From a bacterium (GTDB lineage: Bacteria > Patescibacteriota > UBA1384 > XYA2-FULL-43-10 > JAKAMI01): DNA of 36,869 bases. The notes beneath the pieces are model-generated. The model was not told the origin of the DNA. It did not search any database and saw nothing but the letters and a program-made list of their open reading frames with translations. Shown piece by piece: positions 1 through 9,142 of this stretch. Within the stretch, counting starts at the first letter, position 1. Every line of letters begins with the position of its first letter. A program made the position numbers and the translations under genes. The stretch spans positions 1-36,869 of the forward strand of contig JAKAMI010000008.1 in assembly GCA_021812945.1 (NCBI GenBank), given 5' to 3'.

Positions 1-1
1 C

Positions 2-136
2 AAACCTCGAAAGCTTCGGATCTTTAGAGGTCTTGACTTCGTCAATCTGGTTCTGGGACTCCTGCCGAAGAGAGTGAGCTTGAGGGAGAGGACGAGCTTT
101 GGGACAGACGTGCTGGGAGGAGAGAAAGGAAAGTGA
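2..136 (+). CDS. C-terminal fragment of an ORF cut by the window edge (…RGLDFVNLVLGLLPKRVSLRERTSFGTDVLGGEKGK*)
   Basis: Open frame from base 2 to TGA at 134-136; no family recognised. Confidence 0.3.
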   Translation, partial: KPRKLRIFRGLDFVNLVLGLLPKRVSLRERTSFGTDVLGGEKGK

Positions 137-162
137 TTAATAAAAAAGGAGGGATTACCGTG

Positions 163-504
163 ATGCGCGACGAGTATGATACCATACCGCTTAGATGGAC
201 TCTCGCCCTTATCGCTCTCCTTATCGTCGGTTATCTCGGCCTCGTTAGAGAACCGATGTTTTGTCTGGAGGATGGGAGAGGTCGTTGCTACAGGGTTTAC
301 AGAACCACCGGCAAACCCCTCGCTATGGAAGGACCTTTGCGCCTCTGGAGCAACATCAACGATCTTGAGGTGGCAAGGCCTGATGCAACTGTGGAACGAA
401 CCTTGGCCGGCCAACGGTCGATCAAAGTCAAGAAACCAGGACGCTACCTAGTGACGTTTGAGCACCATGACTGGATCTACCACCAGATTATCGTCATTCG
501 TTAG
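163..504 (+). CDS. Small membrane-anchored/secreted hypothetical protein (MRDEYDTIPLRWTLALIALLIVGYLG…)
   Basis: SD GGAGGG at about 148-153 before ATG 163; one N-terminal TM segment; terminator-like hairpin follows. Confidence 0.65.
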   Translation: MRDEYDTIPLRWTLALIALLIVGYLGLVREPMFCLEDGRGRCYRVYRTTGKPLAMEGPLRLWSNINDLEVARPDATVERTLAGQRSIKVKKPGRYLVTFEHHDWIYHQIIVIR

Positions 505-507
505 TCG

Positions 508-538
508 AGCGGGCACCAAACATCGGCGCCCGCTTTAA
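508..538 (+). terminator. Hairpin AGCGGGC…GCCCGCTTT after the small ORF
   Basis: GC-rich inverted repeat followed by a short T run. Confidence 0.6.
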
Positions 539-572
539 CGTCTGTTTCGTTGAAGTATGCGGCAGAGCCAAA

Positions 573-1865
573 TCATAGGACTCTGCTTATCAATTCGGAA
601 ATATTTTTCGAGACAAAAGTTACATATCCCAGATTTTTGGCTTCTTTGAGGCGGCGATCCTCTTTCATAACTTTGCGAATTTCACCAGCTAATCCCAATT
701 CGCCGAAGAAGCATGATTTTTTGGGCAGGGGTTTATTTTTGTATGATGACGTAATAGCTAGGGCAATAGCCAGGTCGAGCGCCGGTTCCGATACCTTCAA
801 ACCACCTGTGATATTTAGGTAAACATCATGATTGGAAAGATTAATATTGGCTCGCTTGGTCAAGATAGCAATGATGATGTTTAACCTATTTAGGTCATAC
901 CCCGAAGCGGTTCGTTTGGGATAGCCGAAATTTGTCGCTACGGTCAATGCTTGCACCTCTACCAAGATTGGTCTGGTACCCTCCAAAGTGACCGCGATAG
1001 CGTTTCCGGGAGCCGAGTCTTGATGCTCTGACAAAAACAGCTCCGAAGGGTTCTTGACCTCCCGCAAACCCTTGTCGGTAATCTGGAAAATACCGCTTTC
1101 GTCGGTGGCTCCAAATCTGTTTTTGATCCCTCGAAGTATCCTGCCGTCATGATATCGCTCGCCCTCAAGATACAAAACCACATCAACCAGATGCTCCAGT
1201 GTCCTAGGTCCGGCCACATCACCCCCCTTGGTGACATGACCGACAAGAATAGCGGTAACGCCCAACTCTTTAATAACTTGCTGAATCCTAAGCGCGCATT
1301 CCTTGACCTGGATCAGGCTTCCGGCCGTAGAGGGAAAATCAATTGAGGCAATAGTTTGGATCGAGTCGATGATAACGAGTTCGGGTCGCTCGCTCGATAT
1401 AGTTTCGATAATGTTGTCCAGATCTGTTTCAGCCACCAACTTTAGCGTCTGGTTAGTAACACCCAGCCTATCTAAACGGCTTTTGACCTGTCCCATTGAT
1501 TCTTCCGCCGAGATATAGAGTGTATTCTGAATCTTTCCCGAGATCTGGGCCAAAAGAGTAGATTTACCGATTCCGGGTTCGCCGGCAAAAAGCAGTAACG
1601 ATCCCCCGACCAGTCCCCCTCCCAAAACTCGGTCGAACTCCCCGATCCCTGTTGCGGTCTTTTTAGCCGTCTCAAGCGAGATCTCTTTTAAACTTTGCGG
1701 CCTCTCTGGTAGTTTCGCATTTCTATTTTGGACTTTTGACTTAGGACTTTGAACTTCTTTTAAGCTGTTCCATTCCCCGCACACCGAACACTTCCCGCTC
1801 CAAGTCAGGAATTCGTTGCCGCAGTTAGTGCACATAAAAATGGTTTTTTCTTTCTTCGGGTTCAT
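573..1865 (-). CDS. radA: DNA repair protein RadA (C4 zinc finger + RecA-like ATPase + Lon-like domain)
   Basis: CTNCG…CSVCGEW, GEPGIGKSTLL, KNRFG motif; likely start ATG 1863-1865 (MNPKKEKTIFMCTNCG), not 2021. Confidence 0.93.
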   Translation of the reverse strand: MNPKKEKTIFMCTNCGNEFLTWSGKCSVCGEWNSLKEVQSPKSKVQNRNAKLPERPQSLKEISLETAKKTATGIGEFDRVLGGGLVGGSLLLFAGEPGIGKSTLLAQISGKIQNTLYISAEESMGQVKSRLDRLGVTNQTLKLVAETDLDNIIETISSERPELVIIDSIQTIASIDFPSTAGSLIQVKECALRIQQVIKELGVTAILVGHVTKGGDVAGPRTLEHLVDVVLYLEGERYHDGRILRGIKNRFGATDESGIFQITDKGLREVKNPSELFLSEHQDSAPGNAIAVTLEGTRPILVEVQALTVATNFGYPKRTASGYDLNRLNIIIAILTKRANINLSNHDVYLNITGGLKVSEPALDLAIALAITSSYKNKPLPKKSCFFGELGLAGEIRKVMKEDRRLKEAKNLGYVTFVSKNISELISRVL

Positions 1866-1944
1866 ATTTTTTCGGCCGGATTGATTTATGATGACAGCCT
1901 TTTTTTTGACTGCAAAGACTGTCATCGTCCGTGCTACGGTTAGA

Positions 1945-2021
1945 AGACAGTCTTTACTGGTTTCAAAGACTGTCTTCATCAGCGCTGAATGACAGTCTTT
2001 ACTGGTATCAAAGACTGTCAT
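1945..2021. repeat. Two tandem copies of palindrome GACAGTCTTT-N9-AAAGACTGTC
   Basis: 1945-1976 and 1989-2021 are near-identical inverted repeats between recJ and radA. Confidence 0.85.
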
Positions 2022-3721
2022 TGCCTCTCGTGACTCGATTGATTTGTTGATAATTTCAAGTCAGTAATACTCAAACTCACCTTCTCACTTCCGTTCCATT
2101 CGTCAACGCCTAGTGTAAATATGATATCGTAATACTTTTTATTTTCCAACTTTTCTTTTTCGCCGAAGTTAAAATAAATACAATCATGATCATGGTCCCT
2201 TGACTGAAACTTAAGTTTCAGATGCCGACTATCCCGTCCGACAAAACGCTGTTCGACTAATTTCAGTTGAGTCATTAGAAACACCGGTTTTGGATTACCC
2301 AGTCCAAACGGTTCCAGCTCTAGAAATCTTTTTATCTTTGAGATTGTAATACTTTCAGACTCCATCTCCAAATCAATCTTCAGTTTGGGGATCAGGTCTT
2401 CTCTCGATATTTGCGTGTTGGCCAACTTAATCATCGCTTTCTCAAAGCTTTCTAAATTCTTGATATTTAGACTTAATCCTGCCGCACCCTTGTGGCCGCC
2501 AAATTTCGTTAGCCACTTGGCGGTTTTCTCCAGATTTTCAATCATATTGAATACTCCCACGCTTCTGGAACTTCCTATTAACCCTTCCTCTTCGATCGCT
2601 AAAAGTATCACCGGACGCCGATATTTTTCAACCAGACGGCTGGCCGTCGGTCCTATGACCCCGCGAGGCCACTGCCCACTGGCGATAATAATCATATCTT
2701 TATCTAGTTTTTCTTTAGCAATCATCTCTATTACTTCCGTCTCGACTTGATCCATCGCCTCTTGCCGTAAGAGATTCTGGTCGTTTAGCCATTTAGCCAG
2801 TTCAGTTGCTTCTTTTTCATTCTCAGTCAACAGCAGCTCAAAAGATTTCGAGGCGCTATCAATCCGGCCGGGGGCATTTATTCTCGGCGCAATCTGGAAC
2901 CCGACAGTGTAAGAATTTATTTTCTCCGTTTTAATCCCCGATACTTCATACATTTTCTCCAAACCCAGGTTTTTAGTTTTTTGCAAAGTAATCAGACCAA
3001 ATTTAGCGATAACCCGATTTTCGTTGATCAAAGGCACGACATCGGAAATAGTTGATATAGCGATAAGGTCCAGATTCCATTTGAGAAACCTGTCCGTAAT
3101 TTTTTCGGGAAATGTCTTCTTGAGTCCCTGGATCAGCTTAAAAACCACTCCCGCTCCGGAAAGCTCGGAAAACGGATATTTGGAAGCCTTAAGTTTCGGA
3201 TTTATCACAGCCACAGCCTGTGGTATCTTATCACCTGGAATATGATGATCAGTTATGATGAGATCACACTTTTTACTTCGACAATATTCGGCTAGCTCAA
3301 TGCTTCTAATACCCAAATCGACTGTAATAATGAGGCTGCATCCGCCAGAGATAAGATAATCTATTCCTTCTTGATTTAATCCATATCCTTCGTCTCTGGT
3401 GGGAATGTAAAAGAACGTTTCAATACCTATTTTAGTTAAAGCTTTAACTAAAAAAGCCGATCCGGGTATACCATCCGCATCATAATCCCCGAACACACCG
3501 ATTTTCTCATGATTATCATAAGCCCGCTTGATTCTATTTTTAAATTTTACAAAATCGGGGAGCAACTCCGGATTATGAAAATCCGTTTCAAAGTTCGGGT
3601 TTATAAAACGGTCGACCAACTTTTCGTCGGTTTTCTCGCCTATGATGCCTCGATTAAACAGAAGTTGTTTAACCTCATCATCGAACACCCTCGGCTTAAC
3701 TTCCCAAAAAAATTCAGTCAT
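2018..3721 (-). CDS. recJ: Single-stranded-DNA exonuclease RecJ
   Basis: GDYDADGIPG, ITDHH, DLIAISTISDVVPL, GGHKGAAGL motifs (DHH/DHHA1). Confidence 0.93.
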   Translation of the reverse strand: MTEFFWEVKPRVFDDEVKQLLFNRGIIGEKTDEKLVDRFINPNFETDFHNPELLPDFVKFKNRIKRAYDNHEKIGVFGDYDADGIPGSAFLVKALTKIGIETFFYIPTRDEGYGLNQEGIDYLISGGCSLIITVDLGIRSIELAEYCRSKKCDLIITDHHIPGDKIPQAVAVINPKLKASKYPFSELSGAGVVFKLIQGLKKTFPEKITDRFLKWNLDLIAISTISDVVPLINENRVIAKFGLITLQKTKNLGLEKMYEVSGIKTEKINSYTVGFQIAPRINAPGRIDSASKSFELLLTENEKEATELAKWLNDQNLLRQEAMDQVETEVIEMIAKEKLDKDMIIIASGQWPRGVIGPTASRLVEKYRRPVILLAIEEEGLIGSSRSVGVFNMIENLEKTAKWLTKFGGHKGAAGLSLNIKNLESFEKAMIKLANTQISREDLIPKLKIDLEMESESITISKIKRFLELEPFGLGNPKPVFLMTQLKLVEQRFVGRDSRHLKLKFQSRDHDHDCIYFNFGEKEKLENKKYYDIIFTLGVDEWNGSEKVSLSITDLKLSTNQSSHERQ

Positions 3722-3756
3722 CTTGATTTTTGATATTTAATTTTTTAATATTTGAT

Positions 3757-4602
3757 TTATTTATAGTAGCCCCAGCCTTCAACTCGGAGATCAATATATT
3801 CGTGAATCTGGTCTCGGTAATTGGCTAGGATTTTTTTAAGATTCTCCAGCTGGCTTTCCGGAGACCTGACAGTCTCAAACATTATTTTGATATTAGCATC
3901 TGTGGTAACGGATAAATCGTACGTTGTCTCATCGACAAAGTAACCGCTTGGTTTAAGATTGGTTTTTTCATAAAAATACTGATCCAGATAAGAAACAAAG
4001 GCAATAAAGTCCGGCGAGAGCAAAAGTTGATTTTCGCTAACCGTAATATTTTTAGCGTCGGCAACCACCGGAATCCCGGCCGATTCCGCCTCGGATACCT
4101 CTCGCGACACCACCCCTTCCGGATCAATCAGGTACCTCTTGCCGGTAGTTAGCCAAACCAAACGTCCCTCACGCTCTACGATCTGGATCTTGACCGCATT
4201 CGGTAAACCCTTGAGAACGGCGATCTCCTTAATCTGCGGGTATTTCTTTTGAATTTTATCTTTTATCGGATCGGTTTTTAGGAGTATTAAATTTCGTCCT
4301 TTCGGAATAAATGATTTTATCTCATTGGCGTTGACTGTTTTAGCGCCCTCGACCATCACCTCGGAGATCTTAAAGTATGAAGAAAAAAATAGTAAAAATA
4401 TTCCGGTTAATACGGCTAAGCCCACAATAATTTTACCCAGAAGTCCGGCGCTCAAGGTTAGGTTGAGCCGTTTCCTCGGCGCTTTTAATTTCCGACTGTA
4501 AACTTTTGGGGATCTAAAGTTACTTGTTTGTTTTCGTTTGGCGATATGGCCGGAATGATATCTTTTCTTACCAGCGCCCAATATATTCAATTTCCTCCTC
4601 AA
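3757..4602 (-). CDS. ftsQ: Cell division protein FtsQ/DivIB
   Basis: Basic N-terminus, one TM, POTRA (FKISEVMVEGAKTVNANEI), position after murB. Confidence 0.85.
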   Translation of the reverse strand: MRRKLNILGAGKKRYHSGHIAKRKQTSNFRSPKVYSRKLKAPRKRLNLTLSAGLLGKIIVGLAVLTGIFLLFFSSYFKISEVMVEGAKTVNANEIKSFIPKGRNLILLKTDPIKDKIQKKYPQIKEIAVLKGLPNAVKIQIVEREGRLVWLTTGKRYLIDPEGVVSREVSEAESAGIPVVADAKNITVSENQLLLSPDFIAFVSYLDQYFYEKTNLKPSGYFVDETTYDLSVTTDANIKIMFETVRSPESQLENLKKILANYRDQIHEYIDLRVEGWGYYK

Positions 4603-5530
4603 GATTTACTCGGTATTCGTCCCGTACTTTTATCTTTAGCTGTTCAGCCAAACGCTTAATGTCTTCGGCTCTGGCCCCACCCTTATTAACCAGATGGTTT
4701 GCGTGTCTCTTTGAGACCGCGGCTTTACCGATCTTCATCTTTTTCGCCCCCACGTGGTCGAGTAGAAATCCAGCCGTTTGTTCTTTGAGTTTCCCGGGAT
4801 TTTTAAAGAAGCTTCCGGCACTGTGCACACCTAAAGGTTGCTTCTCTTTCTTTAGCTCCAAGTTTTTTCTCATCCGGTCGAGAATTACTTCCCGCTTACT
4901 CTGAACCAGTTGCAGTTTTGCGGTTAGAATAATGGGGCGGGGCATAGAATAATTAGAATTTTTGGTCTCATTTTTGAGCCGGCTTTCGCGATATTTGAAC
5001 TCCAGCCAGTCGCTGCGATATTTCACTATCTTAGCGCTTTTAGTTTTTGGATTCGGAATCAGAAGGGTCACAAATTTTACAAAATCGCCGACGGCAATCT
5101 CCGGTGTGCCTACATTGTTGTATATGGCCCCGCCGACTGTGCCGGGTATGCCGAACAAAAACTCTACTCCGCCCAAGTCGCGGGACGCCGCCTCGGTCAA
5201 AAGTTTCGATAAGGTCAATCCGGAATCGGCTATTACCTCCGCCGAACCGGGCATAAATACCAAATTATCAGCTTCATTTTTAATAACCAGACCGGGAAAA
5301 CCGATGTCGGAAATCAGGATATTATTTCCCCCGCCCAACAAAAAGTAGGGTAAATCGAGTCTTATGGCCGCTTCGACGGATTTAACGAGGTCGTTGATGG
5401 TTTTAGCGACATAGAAAAAATCACAGACGCCCCCGACCTGAAAACTGGTATAATCTCTCAAAACCACATTGCTTTTCAACCCCTCACCGAGAAGTTGTTT
5501 TAATTCAAGTTCCACGCTTTGCCCATTCAT
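4568..5530 (-). CDS. murB: UDP-N-acetylmuramate dehydrogenase
   Basis: YTSFQVGG, LGGGNNILISD, GIPGTVGGAIYNNVG, AGSFFKNP motifs. Confidence 0.95.
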   Translation of the reverse strand: MNGQSVELELKQLLGEGLKSNVVLRDYTSFQVGGVCDFFYVAKTINDLVKSVEAAIRLDLPYFLLGGGNNILISDIGFPGLVIKNEADNLVFMPGSAEVIADSGLTLSKLLTEAASRDLGGVEFLFGIPGTVGGAIYNNVGTPEIAVGDFVKFVTLLIPNPKTKSAKIVKYRSDWLEFKYRESRLKNETKNSNYSMPRPIILTAKLQLVQSKREVILDRMRKNLELKKEKQPLGVHSAGSFFKNPGKLKEQTAGFLLDHVGAKKMKIGKAAVSKRHANHLVNKGGARAEDIKRLAEQLKIKVRDEYRVNLEEEIEYIGRW

Positions 5531-6801
5531 CTTTCTCCTTCCAAAAATTCCTCTGCAACTTGATTTATCGGGGGGATCCCGACGGTTAAGAGGAGACTGT
5601 TTGCTGCCATGGTGTCGTTCAAATATTTTACCATACTTGATTGATCGGGAAATGATTTTGCTCTAGTCCCCTTCTTTTGAATTTCATCGGCTAGCTGTTT
5701 TGAACTGACCGGTCGCTCTTCATCTCTTCCCGGGACCAGATAAATGGGGAGTAGCAGGACTTCATCGGCTAGACTCAGCGCTTCCGCAAAGTCGGAAAAA
5801 AGCGATTCTATCCTTTTGTATTGATGGGGCCAAAAAGCCGTCACTAGCCGCCTTCCGGGATAAGCCTCTTTTAAAGCCAAGATGGTATTTTTGATTTCAG
5901 TCGGATGGTGGCCGTAATCATCGATTACCAGAATGCCTTTTTTCTCGCCTTTTATCTCCAACCGCCGGCCGGCCCCTTGGTAACTCTGCAGCGACTTTTT
6001 TGTGATGTTTCGAGAAACCTCCAAATAGTCGGCAACGGCTTCGACAGCCAAAGCATTTAGCTTGTTATGGGCGCCCGGATATTTAAGTTTGTAACCCAGT
6101 TTTTGATACAAAACATTTCCGCCTTGCCCGTAGCCGACGAGAGTTTTCGGTCTCTTGGACGCGAGCCGCAAAGCGGCGCGAATATTTTCATCGCCGGCAA
6201 AGTAAACCAGACAGCCATCGGGATCGATATTTTCGATAAATTTGGCGAAAGATTTTATGATAGTTTTTAGGTCCCCGAAATAGTCCAGATGTTCTTGCTC
6301 GATATTTGAGATCACCGCAATCTTTGGTCTTAAGTGTAAAAAGTTGTCATGATACTCACAACCTTCAGTCACAATCAAATCTTTCGAGCCGAGTAGATAG
6401 TTCGCCCCAAACTCAGCGACGTATGTTCCCGGAATTACGGTGGGTTTGTTCCCGTTATTTTTCAAAACCAAGCCGATCAGGGTGGTAATGGTGGTCTTGC
6501 CGTGCATTCCCGAGACCACTACCGATCTTTTAGCCTTATTTACCAGTCGAGCCAGATACTCCCCGCGGGAGACGGTTTTGAGACCTAATTCTTTGGCCCG
6601 TATTAGTTCCACCTCTCCGGGTGATCCTTTGGTGATAGCAGAGTTGTAAATAACCAAATCCAGGTCCTTTGAGATATTATCGGCTTTGTGCCCTCCGGTC
6701 TTTAGATCGGATCCGGTGACTGCAAAACCGGCCTCTGAAGCGATTTTTGCCAAAGCCGACATTGAAACCCCGCCGATCCCGATGAAGTGTATTTTTTTCA
6801 T
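5527..6801 (-). CDS. murC: UDP-N-acetylmuramate--L-alanine ligase
   Basis: HFIGIGGVSMSALA, SGMHGKTTIT, EQEHLDYF, DDYGHHPTEI. Confidence 0.95.
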   Translation of the reverse strand: MKKIHFIGIGGVSMSALAKIASEAGFAVTGSDLKTGGHKADNISKDLDLVIYNSAITKGSPGEVELIRAKELGLKTVSRGEYLARLVNKAKRSVVVSGMHGKTTITTLIGLVLKNNGNKPTVIPGTYVAEFGANYLLGSKDLIVTEGCEYHDNFLHLRPKIAVISNIEQEHLDYFGDLKTIIKSFAKFIENIDPDGCLVYFAGDENIRAALRLASKRPKTLVGYGQGGNVLYQKLGYKLKYPGAHNKLNALAVEAVADYLEVSRNITKKSLQSYQGAGRRLEIKGEKKGILVIDDYGHHPTEIKNTILALKEAYPGRRLVTAFWPHQYKRIESLFSDFAEALSLADEVLLLPIYLVPGRDEERPVSSKQLADEIQKKGTRAKSFPDQSSMVKYLNDTMAANSLLLTVGIPPINQVAEEFLEGER

Positions 6802-7916
6802 AGTTTATCCGCTATTTGATTTATCAATCCCGCTATTATTTTTACCCCTCCGAATTGATTGGCGTTATAAGCATTTTCTCCCAGCTGTTTCAAGTAGGCT
6901 CGATCAGCTAATAGTTTTTTCACGCTATTTATTAGAACATCGGGGCTAAGTTCATCTTGATTGATTACCACTCCGCCGCCGCTATTTTGAAAATATTCAG
7001 CATTTTTCTTCTGATGGTCCCCGGCCGCATACCGGTAGGGGACAATGATAGCCGGTTTCTTTAGGGCCGCGATCTCAGCTAGCGAGTTACTACCAGCTCT
7101 CGAAATGATCAGGTCGGAGAGTCGCATGTATTCTAGAATATCATGACTGTAACCTTCGGGCAGATACCTGCCCTCCTCTTCTTTGGTTTGTGGTTTTAAA
7201 TCGTTCAGCCAGTAGAAATCATTGGGACCGCTCAGGTGGATTACATTAGCTATCCCAAGAAGCCGGTCCAAGGATTTTGCCACCACTTTATTTAAACTAA
7301 GCGCTCCTTGCGACCCGCCGGTTACCAGTATGGTGGGAAATTTGGAGTTTAATTTAAGTGCAGTACGAACATTTTTAAGTTTTATCGGATCAGATTTGAA
7401 AATTCCCGGGCGAAGGATATGGCCGCTATAGATAACTTTGTCTATCGGCAGGTCATAATATTTCGGCGGAAAACTGACACAAAACTTCTTAGCGTATCTA
7501 AGAGCGACTCTATTACTGGCTCCGATTACCAGATCGGATTCGTGAACTATTATCGGAATCTTGAGAATTTTACCCGCAATAATTACCGGAATTGAAACAT
7601 AACCGCCTTTGGAAAATATCAGTGCCGGTCTTAAAATCAGCAAGAGAGTTAAAGCTTGGATGATTCCAAAAATTGTCTTTATAATATTAGCAATATTTCT
7701 CAGGTATGGCCATAAACTATTGTGCCGGTGAATTTTCCCCGAAATGATTCGAAAATACTTATAACCGCTTCCGCCGATAACCGTCTGATCGTTTTGGCTG
7801 GTTCCGCTAAGTATTACGACTTCATACTTATTTTTTATTTCATCAGCCAAGCTAACCATCGGCCAAAGATGACCTCCCGTTCCGCCTCCGGTGATTATTA
7901 CGGTCTTTGTTTTCAT
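6798..7916 (-). CDS. murG: UDP-GlcNAc:undecaprenyl-PP-MurNAc-pentapeptide GlcNAc transferase
   Basis: TGGGTGGHLWP, GGSQGA, ISRAGSNSLAEIAALKKPAIIVPYRYAAGDHQ. Confidence 0.95.
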   Translation of the reverse strand: MKTKTVIITGGGTGGHLWPMVSLADEIKNKYEVVILSGTSQNDQTVIGGSGYKYFRIISGKIHRHNSLWPYLRNIANIIKTIFGIIQALTLLLILRPALIFSKGGYVSIPVIIAGKILKIPIIVHESDLVIGASNRVALRYAKKFCVSFPPKYYDLPIDKVIYSGHILRPGIFKSDPIKLKNVRTALKLNSKFPTILVTGGSQGALSLNKVVAKSLDRLLGIANVIHLSGPNDFYWLNDLKPQTKEEEGRYLPEGYSHDILEYMRLSDLIISRAGSNSLAEIAALKKPAIIVPYRYAAGDHQKKNAEYFQNSGGGVVINQDELSPDVLINSVKKLLADRAYLKQLGENAYNANQFGGVKIIAGLINQIADKL

Positions 7917-9055
7917 TAGTCATACCTCTTCTGATGAGAGATGTTCATGAGAATCCCGACAGCCGCCAGAGAGACTACCAGGTTGGAGCCCCCGTAACTT
8001 ATAAAAGGCAAAGGGACGCCAGTCAAGGGGATGATCGACAGCATCGCGGCAATATTTACAAAAGCCTGAAAGGCGATCCAGACAACTATCCCGACTCCCA
8101 GAAGCCGCCCGAATGTATCCGGCGCCTCTTTGGCGATTTTCAGCCCTCGAATAGCTAGAAATGTAAAGGCGGCAATTACAAATACGGCGCCGATAAAACC
8201 TAGTTCTTCCGAAATTATCGCAAATATCGAATCGGTTTGCGCTTCGGGCAAATATAAATATTTTTGCCTGGACTGCCCAAATCCCAAACCCCAAAGTCCG
8301 CCGCTTCCGATGGCTATCAGAGCGTTACGAATGTGATATCCGGTTGATAAGCTACCATTTTCCGGATTTAAAAAGGCTAGGATCCGCTCCATCCGGTACG
8401 GTTCTTTTTTGACGGCTATCCAAAAAAGTAAGGTTCCAAGACCGCCTGCCAGCGCCAAGTTTTTTAGGCTGGCTCCGGCGGCGAAATAAATTCCGGCGGC
8501 GATTCCGACAATAACCGAAAGTGTGCCCAAATCTTTTTGTTCCAATAGAAAAAATGAAATAAGTCCGACAATAACAGCGAATAACCAGAAATTTTTATTT
8601 AGACCTCCCGCTTTCTCGGACTTGGCTGAAAACCAGCCGGCCAGGTAAATCAAAAAAGTTAATTTTACAATCTCGGAGGGTTGAAAATGAAATCCGAAAA
8701 TACTGATCCATCGCTGAGCCGATGTCGAACCGGAGTGACCGAAAAGGAATACCGAAATAAGTAAAACTATGGTGATAATCAGCATTGTCCCGGAATATTT
8801 TTGCCAAAAATGATAATCGATATTTTGAAAGATAAACCAAACCACGATGCCGATAGCCAACGGACCAAGCTGTCCCATCAGATAAAGCTTGTCGCTGGCA
8901 CCGTTGGTAACTTGGAGCGACAAATATTTTGAGACCGAATAAATCATAATCAAACCGAAAAGCACCAGAGCGAAAACTCCCAGTGAAAACCAGTAGTCTG
9001 ATCTTTGACGATTTTTGTAACTTATCTGGTTCATCATATTTGAACCGTTCACCAC
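7916..9055 (-). CDS. ftsW: SEDS peptidoglycan polymerase FtsW
   Basis: Multi-TM; FQPSEIVKLTFLIYLA, LGFGQSRQKYLYLPEAQTDSIFAIISEELGFIG, PFISYGGSNL. Confidence 0.92.
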   Translation of the reverse strand: MVNGSNMMNQISYKNRQRSDYWFSLGVFALVLFGLIMIYSVSKYLSLQVTNGASDKLYLMGQLGPLAIGIVVWFIFQNIDYHFWQKYSGTMLIITIVLLISVFLFGHSGSTSAQRWISIFGFHFQPSEIVKLTFLIYLAGWFSAKSEKAGGLNKNFWLFAVIVGLISFFLLEQKDLGTLSVIVGIAAGIYFAAGASLKNLALAGGLGTLLFWIAVKKEPYRMERILAFLNPENGSLSTGYHIRNALIAIGSGGLWGLGFGQSRQKYLYLPEAQTDSIFAIISEELGFIGAVFVIAAFTFLAIRGLKIAKEAPDTFGRLLGVGIVVWIAFQAFVNIAAMLSIIPLTGVPLPFISYGGSNLVVSLAAVGILMNISHQKRYD

Positions 9056-9142
9056 TGATTCTACACACTGATGTCCGCTGATAGCAAACTCTTATTTGTA
9101 TTTTTGCTGGATTCGTAGATTCGCGAAGGAGTCCTGATTATA

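Noticed and set aside
959-1675. Antisense or alternative-frame ORFs overlapping radA, and similar ones over recJ, murB, murC, ftsW, murD, ftsI and others in the ORF track
   Set aside because: Shadow ORFs of strongly supported genes; Cys/Arg/Ser-rich compositions typical of off-frame translation.
1866-2021. N-terminal extension of RadA (MTVFDTSKDCHSALMKTVFETSKDC…)
   Set aside because: Produced by the tandem PE2 palindromes; RadA homology begins at MNPKKEKTIFMCTNCG (1865).
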